From Methanocella_A sp049676595 (lineage in GTDB: Archaea > Halobacteriota > Methanocellia > Methanocellales > Methanocellaceae): a stretch of DNA of 64,000 nt. The DNA lies in NCBI RefSeq assembly GCF_049676595.1, contig NZ_CP187259.1, positions 682,001 to 746,000 on the forward strand. Reading direction: 5' to 3'. The notes beneath the pieces were generated by a model that had not been told where the DNA came from, made no database searches, and saw only the letters and a list, made by a program, of their open reading frames with translations. This document shows positions 41,772 to 50,040 of the stretch, piece by piece. How positions within the stretch are numbered: the stretch's first letter is position 1; every line of letters begins with the position of its first letter. The translations under genes and the position numbers were made by a program.

Positions 41772-42121
41772 GGCATATCCTGCGACTATACACAATTATT
41801 TTTGTGCAATTATATAACAATATGTATACGAAGAGGCTTGAACTCTCGCTTAAGCCCTCTTCACATCCGTGAGACGCGGCCCGGGACCTGACTCCGATCC
41901 ATATCTGACACGCCCGGCGGATCAGGCCATTCGCTGTCAGCATTACCGATAGCTTTATCAAGTATTTCCAGGGAAGATCGTAGGTAAGGCCATGTCAAAT
42001 ACGATTCCTCCGCCAGATACGGGCAGATCCGCCGCAGACGACGGGTGCTTAAAATCGTCAACCCGCAGTGGCGCATCTTTAAAAAATAGCAGGCCGGGCG
42101 AAGCCAGTATGGCCGGCCCGG
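41772..42121. other. interval between the two kinase genes
   Basis: About 350 bases contain the minus-strand TATA (41805-41815) for the GAF kinase and an imperfect stem, CCGGGC/GCCCGG (about 42093-42119), after the PAS kinase stop, probably its terminator. The rest shows no gene, tRNA or repeat that I recognise. Confidence 0.5.
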
Positions 42122-45049
42122 TTATTCTTCGGTGTCTCCCGCTGCCGCGGCGGGGATGTAGATGATAAACCGGGTACCTTTGGTATGGTCTCCCAGGACC
42201 CTGTTCTGGACTTCCACGTGGCCGCCGAAGCCTTCGACCAGGCTCTTGACCAGGTACAGGCCCAGGCCCGTGCCTTTTGCAACCGTGTGGCCCCGCTTGA
42301 ACCGCTGAAACACCTCGCCTTTCTTATCGTCGGGAATGCCGTTCCCGTTGTCCTCGATCGCCACGCGGTAATAGGTGCTGCCGTTCTGGCCTACCCTGTC
42401 CATGTCCACGCCGATCTCCAGCGGGTCTCTCGAATGTTTGATCGAGTTATCCATCAGGTTGCTAAAAATGTCCCTCAGCAGAGGATTAGCCCGTACCAGG
42501 CACCTGCTCTTTTGAGCAAACTTAACCTTAACATCCCTGCCGGGTATACTGGAGTACTCGTTCAGGACGTCTTCGAGCACTCTGGCCATGTCCACGATCT
42601 CGAGGCTGTACTCGCCCAGTTTGAGCTTCTGCAGCTTCCGCACGTTATCGATCAGCCGGGCAGCCCTCAGCAGCGTCTTGTACGATGTATCGATGATCTC
42701 CTTCTCGCCTGCCTCCAGCTTCCCCCTGGTGTTCATGATGTTCCCGGCCAGCTCCAGCTGCATCAGCGCGATCTGGTGTAGATTGCTGATGTCGTGGCCC
42801 ATCAGGTCCAGGTACAGCTCAGCCTGGGCTTTTTCCTCTTCCAGGGCCTTTTCCACCTGCTTTCTGGCAGTGATGTCCTGGCCCTGCGCTATGGTGGCCA
42901 GCAGGGAGTGATCGCTACTGTAAACGTTCGCAGAGTTCCAGAGAGCGATGCGAATGTTTCCTGACTTGTGCAGGATAGGTATCTCGACGGAATCCCACTG
43001 CTCGCCATCCAGCGTCTTTTTGATCTTTCCCAGCGATTCGTCTCTGCTTTCGAGGGGGAAGAGAATGCTCAGGTCCCTGCCCAGCACCTCTTTCGCAGTA
43101 TAGCCCGAAAGCCACTCGAAAGCCCGGTTGAACCTGGTGATGGTGAACTTAGGGTCCCAGACGATGATCGGCGCGTTGGCGTTGTTGATCAGGCTCTCCA
43201 GGTACTCCTGAGCTTCCCGCATGGATTCGGTTACTCTCTGCAGCTCTTCGTTGTTGGTGCGCAGCTCTTCGTTCGCGCACTCGATCTCTTCGGTCTGGGC
43301 CGCAAGCTCTTCGTTCTTCACCTCGAGCTCTTCGTTCACGTCTTCCAGTTCCGAAGTCTTGGCCTCCAGCTGTTTCAGCAGGCGCTCCCTCTCTTCCTCT
43401 GCCTGCCGGACCTCGGTAATATCCCGTGCTACCACGACTGAGCCTACAATTTTACCACCCGCGTCCCGTATCGGCCCGAAGCTGTAGCTGCCCCACCACG
43501 ACTCCCCGGTATCTTTCCTCCTGAGCATGTACCTGGCATTGGAAACCCTTTCGCCCCTGAGCGCCCGCGGCACCGCCCACATGTCGAGCGGCGCCAGGCT
43601 CCCGTCTGCGAAGTAAACGTCAATATAGTCCGGATATTGGGCCAGTGTCTTGTAGCACTCTTCCTTGTCCCCGAACCTGTGGAAGACTGCGAAGGCCTGG
43701 TTAAACTCGAGGAAATTTCCCCTGCTGTCAGAAACGAAGACCGCGTCGCTCATGCTCTCAAACACTGCTTCCAGCTTGGCCTTGCTCCCGATCAGCGCCT
43801 CCTCGGCAAGCTTGCGCTCGGTGATATCTGTCAGCATCAGCAAAGCGGCAGTAACCTGGCGGTTTTCGTCCGTAAGCGGAGAGGCGCTCACGAGCACCCA
43901 CAGGGTTGTCCCGTCCTTTCGAACCAGCTTTTGATCGTACCGGTCTTTCATGCCCTGCCGCCGGCGCTCCAGGTTAAGCTTCGTGAGGGCGACCGCCTCT
44001 TCATCCATAAAATCGTATAGCGGTTTTCCGATCATTTCTTCGGGGCTGTACCCTGTCATTTGGCCCATTCTCTTGTTGATAAACGTAGTTCGGGCATCCA
44101 GACCGCATATCAAGATGCCTTCGCTGGCAGTATCGACGATGTTGCGGTACTTCTCCTCCGATACACGCAGGGCCTGCTTCAGCGGTATGCGCCTGTCCTC
44201 CCCTCCGGCCAGGCTCACGACTGCTAAGAGCATATATAGCGCGCCAAGGTACTGGCCTACTCTTCCCATCCAGCCCAGCAGCGTCCATATGTTGCCGCAG
44301 ATCATCAGGACGCCGACTCCTGCCCCGATCATCAGTAAGCCGAGGCTGTACAGGAGTAGAAAGGGGGTGCGAGACTGGCTATAAAGGTACCCGAAACACG
44401 CTGCGGCAACTATGAACTCGACTACTGCTGCCGCTATCAGGACCTGGCGTAACAGGGTGAAGCCTTGCTCCGGGGTGAAGAAAGCAGGAGTCACATCTAC
44501 CATGGTGCCCAGTGTCAGCAGGCTTAGGGCTACTAGTACGATAAGATATGATAAGCCCATGTACTGCGGAGCTTTAGCTGATACAGTCTGGTCTGGCTTC
44601 TGGATGATGGCCGAGACTGCGCTGCCGATGAAGCACAGCCCTGCCAGGCAGATGCCGGTGTTGTAGACTGTCAGGGCGTCGTTCGTGTCTGTCACCAGAA
44701 TCCCGGCCAGCAGGTTGATGACGGCGAAGCTCAGAGCGCCACAGCCCAGCAAAAGAACAGCCCGCGAGCCGGTTTTCAGGTAGCTGCGCGTGGCCAGGTA
44801 GACGATGAGTAAGGATACAGAAGAGTTAAATAACACGTTCAGCGCGGTCAGCAGCACCTGGGCCTGGTATAGAACTCCAGTATCGCAACAGTACAGGGCT
44901 CCGACAACAACGATAAACAGCACAACCGGCACCCAGGCATACTTCTGAAGCTCTAAGATCCATCCTTCGTCGTAGCTTTCCCGATCATTGTATGCTGCTG
45001 TAACAGAGTCCAAACTCAACCCCCCGCTCAAGATGTCAACCATTTTCAT
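42122..45049 (-). CDS. membrane-bound multi-PAS sensor histidine kinase
   Basis: The product has about 975 residues. There are seven or eight N-terminal membrane spans (first YAWVPVVLFIVVVGALYCC), then three PAS domains (EEKYRNIVDTASEGILICGL; EAVFESMSDAVFVSDSRGNF; INNANAPIIVWDPKFTITRF). PAS 2 and 3 are separated by a coiled coil of NEEL repeats. The histidine box YLDLMGHDISNLHQIALMQL and a HATPase (FSNLMDNSIKHSRDPLEIGV, IEDNGNGIPDDKKG) close it. Start codon uncertain: ATG 45049, 45043 or 45073, or TTG 45088. Its histidine box is close to those of the GAF kinase and of the stand-alone domain at 47493. Confidence 0.85.
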   Translation of the reverse strand: MKMVDILSGGLSLDSVTAAYNDRESYDEGWILELQKYAWVPVVLFIVVVGALYCCDTGVLYQAQVLLTALNVLFNSSVSLLIVYLATRSYLKTGSRAVLLLGCGALSFAVINLLAGILVTDTNDALTVYNTGICLAGLCFIGSAVSAIIQKPDQTVSAKAPQYMGLSYLIVLVALSLLTLGTMVDVTPAFFTPEQGFTLLRQVLIAAAVVEFIVAAACFGYLYSQSRTPFLLLYSLGLLMIGAGVGVLMICGNIWTLLGWMGRVGQYLGALYMLLAVVSLAGGEDRRIPLKQALRVSEEKYRNIVDTASEGILICGLDARTTFINKRMGQMTGYSPEEMIGKPLYDFMDEEAVALTKLNLERRRQGMKDRYDQKLVRKDGTTLWVLVSASPLTDENRQVTAALLMLTDITERKLAEEALIGSKAKLEAVFESMSDAVFVSDSRGNFLEFNQAFAVFHRFGDKEECYKTLAQYPDYIDVYFADGSLAPLDMWAVPRALRGERVSNARYMLRRKDTGESWWGSYSFGPIRDAGGKIVGSVVVARDITEVRQAEEERERLLKQLEAKTSELEDVNEELEVKNEELAAQTEEIECANEELRTNNEELQRVTESMREAQEYLESLINNANAPIIVWDPKFTITRFNRAFEWLSGYTAKEVLGRDLSILFPLESRDESLGKIKKTLDGEQWDSVEIPILHKSGNIRIALWNSANVYSSDHSLLATIAQGQDITARKQVEKALEEEKAQAELYLDLMGHDISNLHQIALMQLELAGNIMNTRGKLEAGEKEIIDTSYKTLLRAARLIDNVRKLQKLKLGEYSLEIVDMARVLEDVLNEYSSIPGRDVKVKFAQKSRCLVRANPLLRDIFSNLMDNSIKHSRDPLEIGVDMDRVGQNGSTYYRVAIEDNGNGIPDDKKGEVFQRFKRGHTVAKGTGLGLYLVKSLVEGFGGHVEVQNRVLGDHTKGTRFIIYIPAAAAGDTEE

Positions 45050-45239
45050 AACAAGCAATAAATATCTTATCATTTGCTTACCTATCAAAAATAAGGGCCT
45101 TGTACATCACCTTGTCAGGCCAGACGTTCCCTGATTGTTCACATGAACAGCGAATCGTGACTGCGATTTCATTCCTCAAACTATTTCAATTTCGCACTGC
45201 TACCCGGCTACCAGATATCCTCTTCTCGTCAGCGCCTAT

Positions 45240-45494
45240 CGCTCGGTCTACGTCAAGTTCAAGCACGACACCGGCCACACGATCAAGGACCTGCGCACGG
45301 CGATGGCTCACCTGCTCGTGCCTGCCGCCAAGGAAGAGTGGATCAGGGAGCATGGAGCGCCAGCCAACAAGACTCAGGAAAAGAAGATGCACTCTTACGC
45401 CGTGAAAAGGGCGGCGGAGTTCCTGGGCAACAAGCCTGCCGTACTGAAGAAGAGCTATGCAAACCCCGCCGACTTCCGGTCCCGGATTGGCTAA
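45240..45494 (+). pseudogene. C-terminal remnant resembling DNA topoisomerase IB
   Basis: The open frame without a good start reads TIKDLRTAMAHLLVPAAKEE, then VKRAAEFLGNKPAVLKKSYA and NPADF before its stop. The KDxRT motif and LGNxPAVxxxSYxxP around the nucleophilic Tyr are those of the C-terminal catalytic region of poxvirus/bacterial-type topoisomerase IB. Everything N-terminal to this (about 200 residues in the family) is missing; upstream translation is not similar. A tyrosine recombinase remnant is less likely. Best read as a decayed gene. Confidence 0.5.
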
Positions 45495-45534
45495 GCCAGC
45501 CGGGGAGAACCCCGGCAGGCTATAGCTCCTGCTT

Positions 45535-46359
45535 TTACCAGGCGACCTGCACGGCGCAGGTGTCGCTCAGGTTCCGGCTGATGCCGATCTTCAGGTAGCT
45601 CGTCACGTTGGCGCTTCCCTGGCCGACGCCGGTCAGTACTGCAGTCGCCCGGCCTTCTCTGTCGGTGGAGTTCCCGAAGGCTTCCGGCAGCATTGCCACT
45701 GCATTGTTGTCGCTCGTGAAGTTCACCAGCTGCCCGGCCCTCCTGTACTGCTTGCCGTTCAGGTACAGCTGCGCCGTGATCAGGGTCGACCCGGGTAAGC
45801 TCGACCTGCCCGCCACGCCGATCGTACCGTGCTCCGGGGTTGCCTTGATGGCGTCGGGCATGGGAACGTGGACCACGATGAAGCCGCTGGAAATCCTGCT
45901 CTTGTTCAGCGATATATTATCTGTTCTGCCATAGTACTGGACACCATCGCCTACGTCTCCTACCGCTACTGCGTAAGCGTGCGTGGCGCCCGGGGTTAGC
46001 ACGATGTTATCAAACACATAGCTGCCTGGGTAGGGCATGCCAGCGTATGATCGGGTGGTCATATTGTAGGCTTCCCCGGTCGGAGTCATCACGTGCAGGG
46101 TGATGTAGACATCCTCGAACGGCCTGCCGAAGCTGTCCTGCACGCTACCGAACCAGCTGGTGACGTTACCTTGCGTTCCGGCTATGTCGGGCTGGGCAGT
46201 CGCCGTTACTGTCGCCGTGGGCATGGGCTGCGTCTCATTGGCCGCCGAGGCATTGCTGTCGCCGCTGCCAGTTGAACTGGTACATCCGGCGAGCGCTACG
46301 ATCAGGACGATCGCTGTAACGGCTAAGGCTGTCTTTAGTCGAGGTATTTGAGTGCTCAT
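45535..46359 (-). CDS. secreted lipoprotein with Ig-like domains, copy 1
   Basis: The 274-residue protein has a signal peptide and a lipobox-like LIVALAGCTSSTGS (Cys about 26). A Thr/Ala-rich spacer leads to a domain beginning TSWFGSVQDSFGRPFEDVYI and a C-terminal Ig-like domain ending GISRNLSDTCAVQVAW. It aligns along its length with the gene upstream. Likely a cell-surface protein of unknown binding partner. Confidence 0.75.
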   Translation of the reverse strand: MSTQIPRLKTALAVTAIVLIVALAGCTSSTGSGDSNASAANETQPMPTATVTATAQPDIAGTQGNVTSWFGSVQDSFGRPFEDVYITLHVMTPTGEAYNMTTRSYAGMPYPGSYVFDNIVLTPGATHAYAVAVGDVGDGVQYYGRTDNISLNKSRISSGFIVVHVPMPDAIKATPEHGTIGVAGRSSLPGSTLITAQLYLNGKQYRRAGQLVNFTSDNNAVAMLPEAFGNSTDREGRATAVLTGVGQGSANVTSYLKIGISRNLSDTCAVQVAW

Positions 46360-46374
46360 CTAATCCGCCTCCTT

Positions 46375-47253
46375 CTAATTGATAACCTGTACCGGGCAGG
46401 TGTCGCTCAGGTTCCGGCTGATGCCGATCCTCGTGTAGCCGGTGACGGTGGCATTTCCTGCCCCGCTGCCGGTCAGCAGGATGGATGCCCGGCCTGTCAT
46501 ATCGGTGACGTTGGTCCGGACGCCCGGCAGGGCCGCAACGTCCTCTTTATCGGTGAAGAATGAGATCGTCACTCCGGACCGTTTGTACGGCTTGCCATTC
46601 AGGAATAGCTGGGCCGTGACGAGCGTCGAGTTAGGCAAACCTGAACCCGGCACGCTGACGTAAGCGATATTTACCGGTGCGATCTTCGTGCTCTCGACGG
46701 TAATTTTTACCTGATCGGGCATCGGGACGTGCAGCACTATGAAGCCACTGGACATCATCTCGTTATCGAGCGTGTAATTGCTGCTCCTGCCATAGTAGGT
46801 TATGTCATCCTCCAGATTCCCCACGCTTGCCTCAGCGTACGCGTAAGTGATGTCCGGGCTGACGGTGACGTTATAGAAGAAGTAGCTGCCGGGGTAGGGC
46901 AGGCCTTCGGCCGAGACGTTGGTCACGTTGAAGGCTTCTCCCGCCGGCGTCATCAGGCGGAGGGTCACGTTTACCCCGCCGAAAGGCTTGCCGAAGCTGT
47001 CCTGCACGCTGCCGAACCAGGTAATTTTTTCGGGCTTAGGGCCGGTTCTCACAGTCGCATAAGGCACCGGCGAATCCGTGGCTACGGGAGTTGCCGCAGC
47101 CGGCTCAGCCGTGGGGAGCACAGTGGGCACGCCCGAAGCTGAAACGTTGGCGTCTGCGCCGTTCGCCGGGGTGCTGTACACGGCGGCAATGGCTATCATG
47201 GTCAGGACAATAATCAGTAGAACGATACCTATCACGAATTTATCATATTTCAC
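46375..47253 (-). CDS. secreted, membrane-anchored Ig-like protein, copy 2
   Basis: The 292-residue paralogue has an N-terminal membrane anchor (VIGIVLLIIVLTMIAIAAVY) instead of a lipobox. The domains match copy 1: ITWFGSVQDSFGKPFGGVNV and TRIGISRNLSDTCPVQVIN. The GTG at 47253 is chosen because GGGGGTGA lies just upstream. It is 15 bases before copy 1 in an operon. The promoter carries a box shared with the winged-helix operon at 28.6 kb. Confidence 0.75.
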   Translation of the reverse strand: MKYDKFVIGIVLLIIVLTMIAIAAVYSTPANGADANVSASGVPTVLPTAEPAAATPVATDSPVPYATVRTGPKPEKITWFGSVQDSFGKPFGGVNVTLRLMTPAGEAFNVTNVSAEGLPYPGSYFFYNVTVSPDITYAYAEASVGNLEDDITYYGRSSNYTLDNEMMSSGFIVLHVPMPDQVKITVESTKIAPVNIAYVSVPGSGLPNSTLVTAQLFLNGKPYKRSGVTISFFTDKEDVAALPGVRTNVTDMTGRASILLTGSGAGNATVTGYTRIGISRNLSDTCPVQVIN

Positions 47254-47344
47254 TTCATTCACCCCCGCTCGCGCGGGTCCGGCTTTCCGGCAAAAATGCT
47301 TCTCCAGAGAATCATGGTCCGGCAATCGCCTGCTAAGAAATTTT

Positions 47345-47416
47345 TTTTATTATATATAGGGCTTATGTCACAATCCGTTAATTTAAATCAATAAGATACT
47401 GCCTGGTTAAATTAAC
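47345..47416. promoter_or_regulatory. divergent promoter with shared box (site B) and 10-bp inverted repeat
   Basis: TATATATAGGGCTTATGTCACAATCCGTTAATT (47351-47383 region) repeats the arrangement at 28653-28684. GTTAATTTAA (47377-47386) and TTAAATTAAC (47407-47416) form a perfect inverted repeat between the minus-strand surface protein operon and the plus-strand gene at 47493, whose TATA is CTTATATATC (about 47432-47441). Confidence 0.55.
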
Positions 47417-47492
47417 AGATTATGATATAACGCTTATATATCCCCCGCTCATTTCTATTAATCAAGGCCTAATACGCCGGGTGAGTGATTCT

Positions 47493-47816
47493 ATGAACTC
47501 AAAGCAACGTGTAGCCGGAGCTATCGCCATCAACCTTCCCGCGGGGATGGGCGCTGAGTTGTCTTCCGATCTCTACTGTGATATGCTGGAGCATGAGCTG
47601 CTCAACCTCAACCAGATTGCCCTCGGCTACCTGGAGCTGGCGATCAGCGTGGGCGAACCCGGCGAGGGGCTGCTCCGTGTCGATGAAAACCTGCTCGGGA
47701 AGTCGATCTCTGCTATCCGGGACAGCTCTATCCTCATCGACAGCTTCCGGAAGCTCCGCAGGACGAAAGCGGCGGGGGCGGATAAGATGCCAGCCGTAGA
47801 GCCTGCGGGCTCTTGA
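47493..47816 (+). CDS. stand-alone histidine-kinase dimerization (DHp)-like protein
   Basis: The protein has 107 residues. LYCDMLEHELLNLNQIALGY followed by LELAISVGEPGEGLLRVDEN and SSILIDSFRKLRRTK aligns with the dimerization and phospho-His region of both kinases at 40.4-45 kb (YLDLMSHDINNLNQLTLGF and SSARLIENVKKLQSAR). The His is kept (EHE for SHD), but no ATPase domain or sensor domain is present. It may take phosphate from, or form mixed dimers with, the kinases (inference). ATG 47493 follows GGGTGA. Confidence 0.7.
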   Translation: MNSKQRVAGAIAINLPAGMGAELSSDLYCDMLEHELLNLNQIALGYLELAISVGEPGEGLLRVDENLLGKSISAIRDSSILIDSFRKLRRTKAAGADKMPAVEPAGS

Positions 47817-47897
47817 ATTAACGTATTGTGATAGAAACTTTAAATATTCCCTGACCATTTTATTCATCGGGGTGTAACACCCCCGACTTGTGATACT

Positions 47898-48122
47898 ATG
47901 CAATCTAAACTACTGATAGCGGGAGCTATAGTCGCAGTCATCGCCATCTGCGTCATCGTGGTCGCGATTTTCTCATTATCGCAGGGGCCCGGGCAGGCCT
48001 CCACCTCTACCCGGCCCACCGCCCCTGCAATTACTATTACTCCGGCTCCGTCGCCGCAAATCTCCATCAGCTCGATGACCGGGTCGGTGATCGAATCGTA
48101 CGGCAAGCATCTGCCAGGTTAA
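47898..48122 (+). pseudogene. truncated third copy of the Ig-like surface protein
   Basis: The 74-codon frame has a membrane anchor (LLIAGAIVAVIAICVIVVAI), a Thr/Pro spacer and SSMTGSVIESYGKHLPG, which aligns with WFGSVQDSFGKPFGG of the copy at 46375. It then meets a stop. Beyond the stop the same frame continues LVTLHH, matching NVTLRL of the intact copy, so a nonsense mutation has probably ended the gene; the rest to about 48200 is decayed. Confidence 0.6.
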
Positions 48123-48375
48123 CTGGTTACGCTGCACCATCCGATTATGCCAGCCCCTCGAATCATAACTAACAGGTAATCGATCCCTGCGGCACCGGCG
48201 ATATGCTCATCGTATATCTCCCTGTGTCCACGCCAGCGATCGACCGACCCCCGTTTTTCCGGGCGTATGTCATCCAGTTTCACTGCACTCCGGCCTTAAG
48301 AAACCTTTTTATACAAGCCTCCGAGAAGCTCTTAGTATTCAATCGCTGCAACTGGCTATATCCGGGGGTTCGATT

Positions 48376-49872
48376 ATGCGTGGGTTTATGCGTATCACTA
48401 CAATAGCAACACTTCTTATGCTCGTCTCTATGGCCGCACTATCTGTCATGCCGCACGCCGAGGCTGCCGGCGGGACCGCTGTCACCCCGGACAGCCTGCA
48501 AGTCACCGGCCGGGCGGTCACGCCTCTTTCGCTGAACAGCTACGACGTCGAAGTGACCGCTGCCGATGCATCTATCCAGCCCGGCGAGCGCACGAGCTTG
48601 CGCGTGGTAGTCACCTGGGCAGGTAACGACACCCCGGTCGATAACGTCTATGTGGAGTTTAGCAGCAGCCCTGCGACGGCTACCTTTTCTCCTGCCCTTA
48701 CCCGGACCAGCGTGGTATATTCCAAAGGCGACTGGCTCAGCGGCATAGCCAGCAGCGATTTCACCAGCAGTACGGCCGGGACCTATAAAATCACTGTCCA
48801 GGCATACAGCGCATACTTTGGCAAGGGCGACTCTCGTAACAAAGCCGACGCATCCGGCGTCCTGACGATCACTGTAGGTACTCCTGCCCCGTCGCCTTCG
48901 CCTTCTCCATCTCCGTCGCCTTCCCCGGCCGCAGGCACTGCGACTCCGATGCCGACCGCTGCAGTTACCGTAACGCCGGTCGTGACGACTATCCCTGCTG
49001 CCACCAGTAGTGCTGCAGTTGATATGACCACGCTGCTGGGCGTCGGGGGCTGTATTGCCGGTATCTTGCTATTGCTACTCGTCGCGGGGATCGTCTTCCT
49101 CTACCTCTGGCTGAAGAAGAGCCTCAAACTGCTGCCCCGGAATACTAAGATACCTGCCGACGGCACCACGGTGACCCCGGTGAGGGTGCAGTTCGTCAAC
49201 GGCCTGGGCATGGCCAGGAAACCTGGCAAGAACACCGATGTAGAGCTTGAGTCCACCGCCGGCAAGATCCGGGGCGTCACCCTCCCGGCGGGCAAGCCTT
49301 ACGTGGATGCGGAGCTGCTTTCCTCGAAGGAGTTCGGCCCCGTCACGATCACCGCGAAAGCCGGCGGCAAGGCTGCCACCGCCAGGGTTGCCTTCGTAGC
49401 GGAGAAGGGCGTCCTGGAAATCACGGCCCGGCCTGATACGATCCCGGCGGACGGCAGGTCGTCTGCCACCCTGACCGTGATGGTAAAAGCTGACAAGGGC
49501 AACGTTATAGCTCCTCTGGAAGACCGTACCGTCGCGCTGAAGACGACTCTCGGCACCCTGCCTGCCACGCTTAAGTGGCCGGCCCGGGCTACCTCGGTCA
49601 GCACCAGCCTCCAGTCGGGAGAGGTCAGCGGTACTGCTGTGATTACTGCTGCCACGGGTGACCTTAAGGGCGAAGGCAAGGTCACCTTCCAGGGTATGCC
49701 CAAGCGGTTCTGCATGCACTGCGGCACACCTATGGCTCTCGAAGCGGCCCAGTGCCCGAAATGTGGGAAAACTCCCCCCTCGGGCACGGATGTCAAGCAG
49801 TGTCCTTCCTGCAGCACCGTCATACCTGATGCTGCGCAGTTCTGCCACCACTGCGGCGCTAAACAGCCATGA
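48376..49872 (+). CDS. single-pass surface receptor with Ig-like domains and zinc ribbons, copy A
   Basis: The protein has 498 residues: a signal peptide (about 1-31, ending HAEAA), an extracellular Ig/Big-like domain (about 40-170), a Pro/Ser/Thr stalk with PSPSPSPSPSPSP, a membrane span (about 217-242, GCIAGILLLLLVAGIVFLYL), two further invasin-like beta domains (about 250-430), and a C-terminal double zinc ribbon (CMHCGTPMALEAAQCPKCG; CPSCSTVIPDAAQFCHHCG). With a cleaved signal the second half would be inside the cell, an odd place for such domains. TATA at about 48303-48311; tandem paralogue at 50041. Confidence 0.8.
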   Translation: MRGFMRITTIATLLMLVSMAALSVMPHAEAAGGTAVTPDSLQVTGRAVTPLSLNSYDVEVTAADASIQPGERTSLRVVVTWAGNDTPVDNVYVEFSSSPATATFSPALTRTSVVYSKGDWLSGIASSDFTSSTAGTYKITVQAYSAYFGKGDSRNKADASGVLTITVGTPAPSPSPSPSPSPSPAAGTATPMPTAAVTVTPVVTTIPAATSSAAVDMTTLLGVGGCIAGILLLLLVAGIVFLYLWLKKSLKLLPRNTKIPADGTTVTPVRVQFVNGLGMARKPGKNTDVELESTAGKIRGVTLPAGKPYVDAELLSSKEFGPVTITAKAGGKAATARVAFVAEKGVLEITARPDTIPADGRSSATLTVMVKADKGNVIAPLEDRTVALKTTLGTLPATLKWPARATSVSTSLQSGEVSGTAVITAATGDLKGEGKVTFQGMPKRFCMHCGTPMALEAAQCPKCGKTPPSGTDVKQCPSCSTVIPDAAQFCHHCGAKQP

Positions 49873-50040
49873 CGAATCGATGCCATGGTAGCCGGGCTCA
49901 AGACCCGGCTTCTCACCTTCTATCTTTTTCCGGCCTTCCGAAATACCGCGTGGCCATATAAGAAACATATTTATACGTTCTTCCAGTAAGCTCTTACTAC
50001 TAGCCGGACGGAATTAGGGTCTGTTCCGGGGGTTCGATCT

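Noticed and set aside
45240..45494. Intact integrase
   Set aside because: The R-H-R-Y order of tyrosine recombinases is not present; the motifs fit the topoisomerase IB C-terminus better and the N-terminal part is missing.
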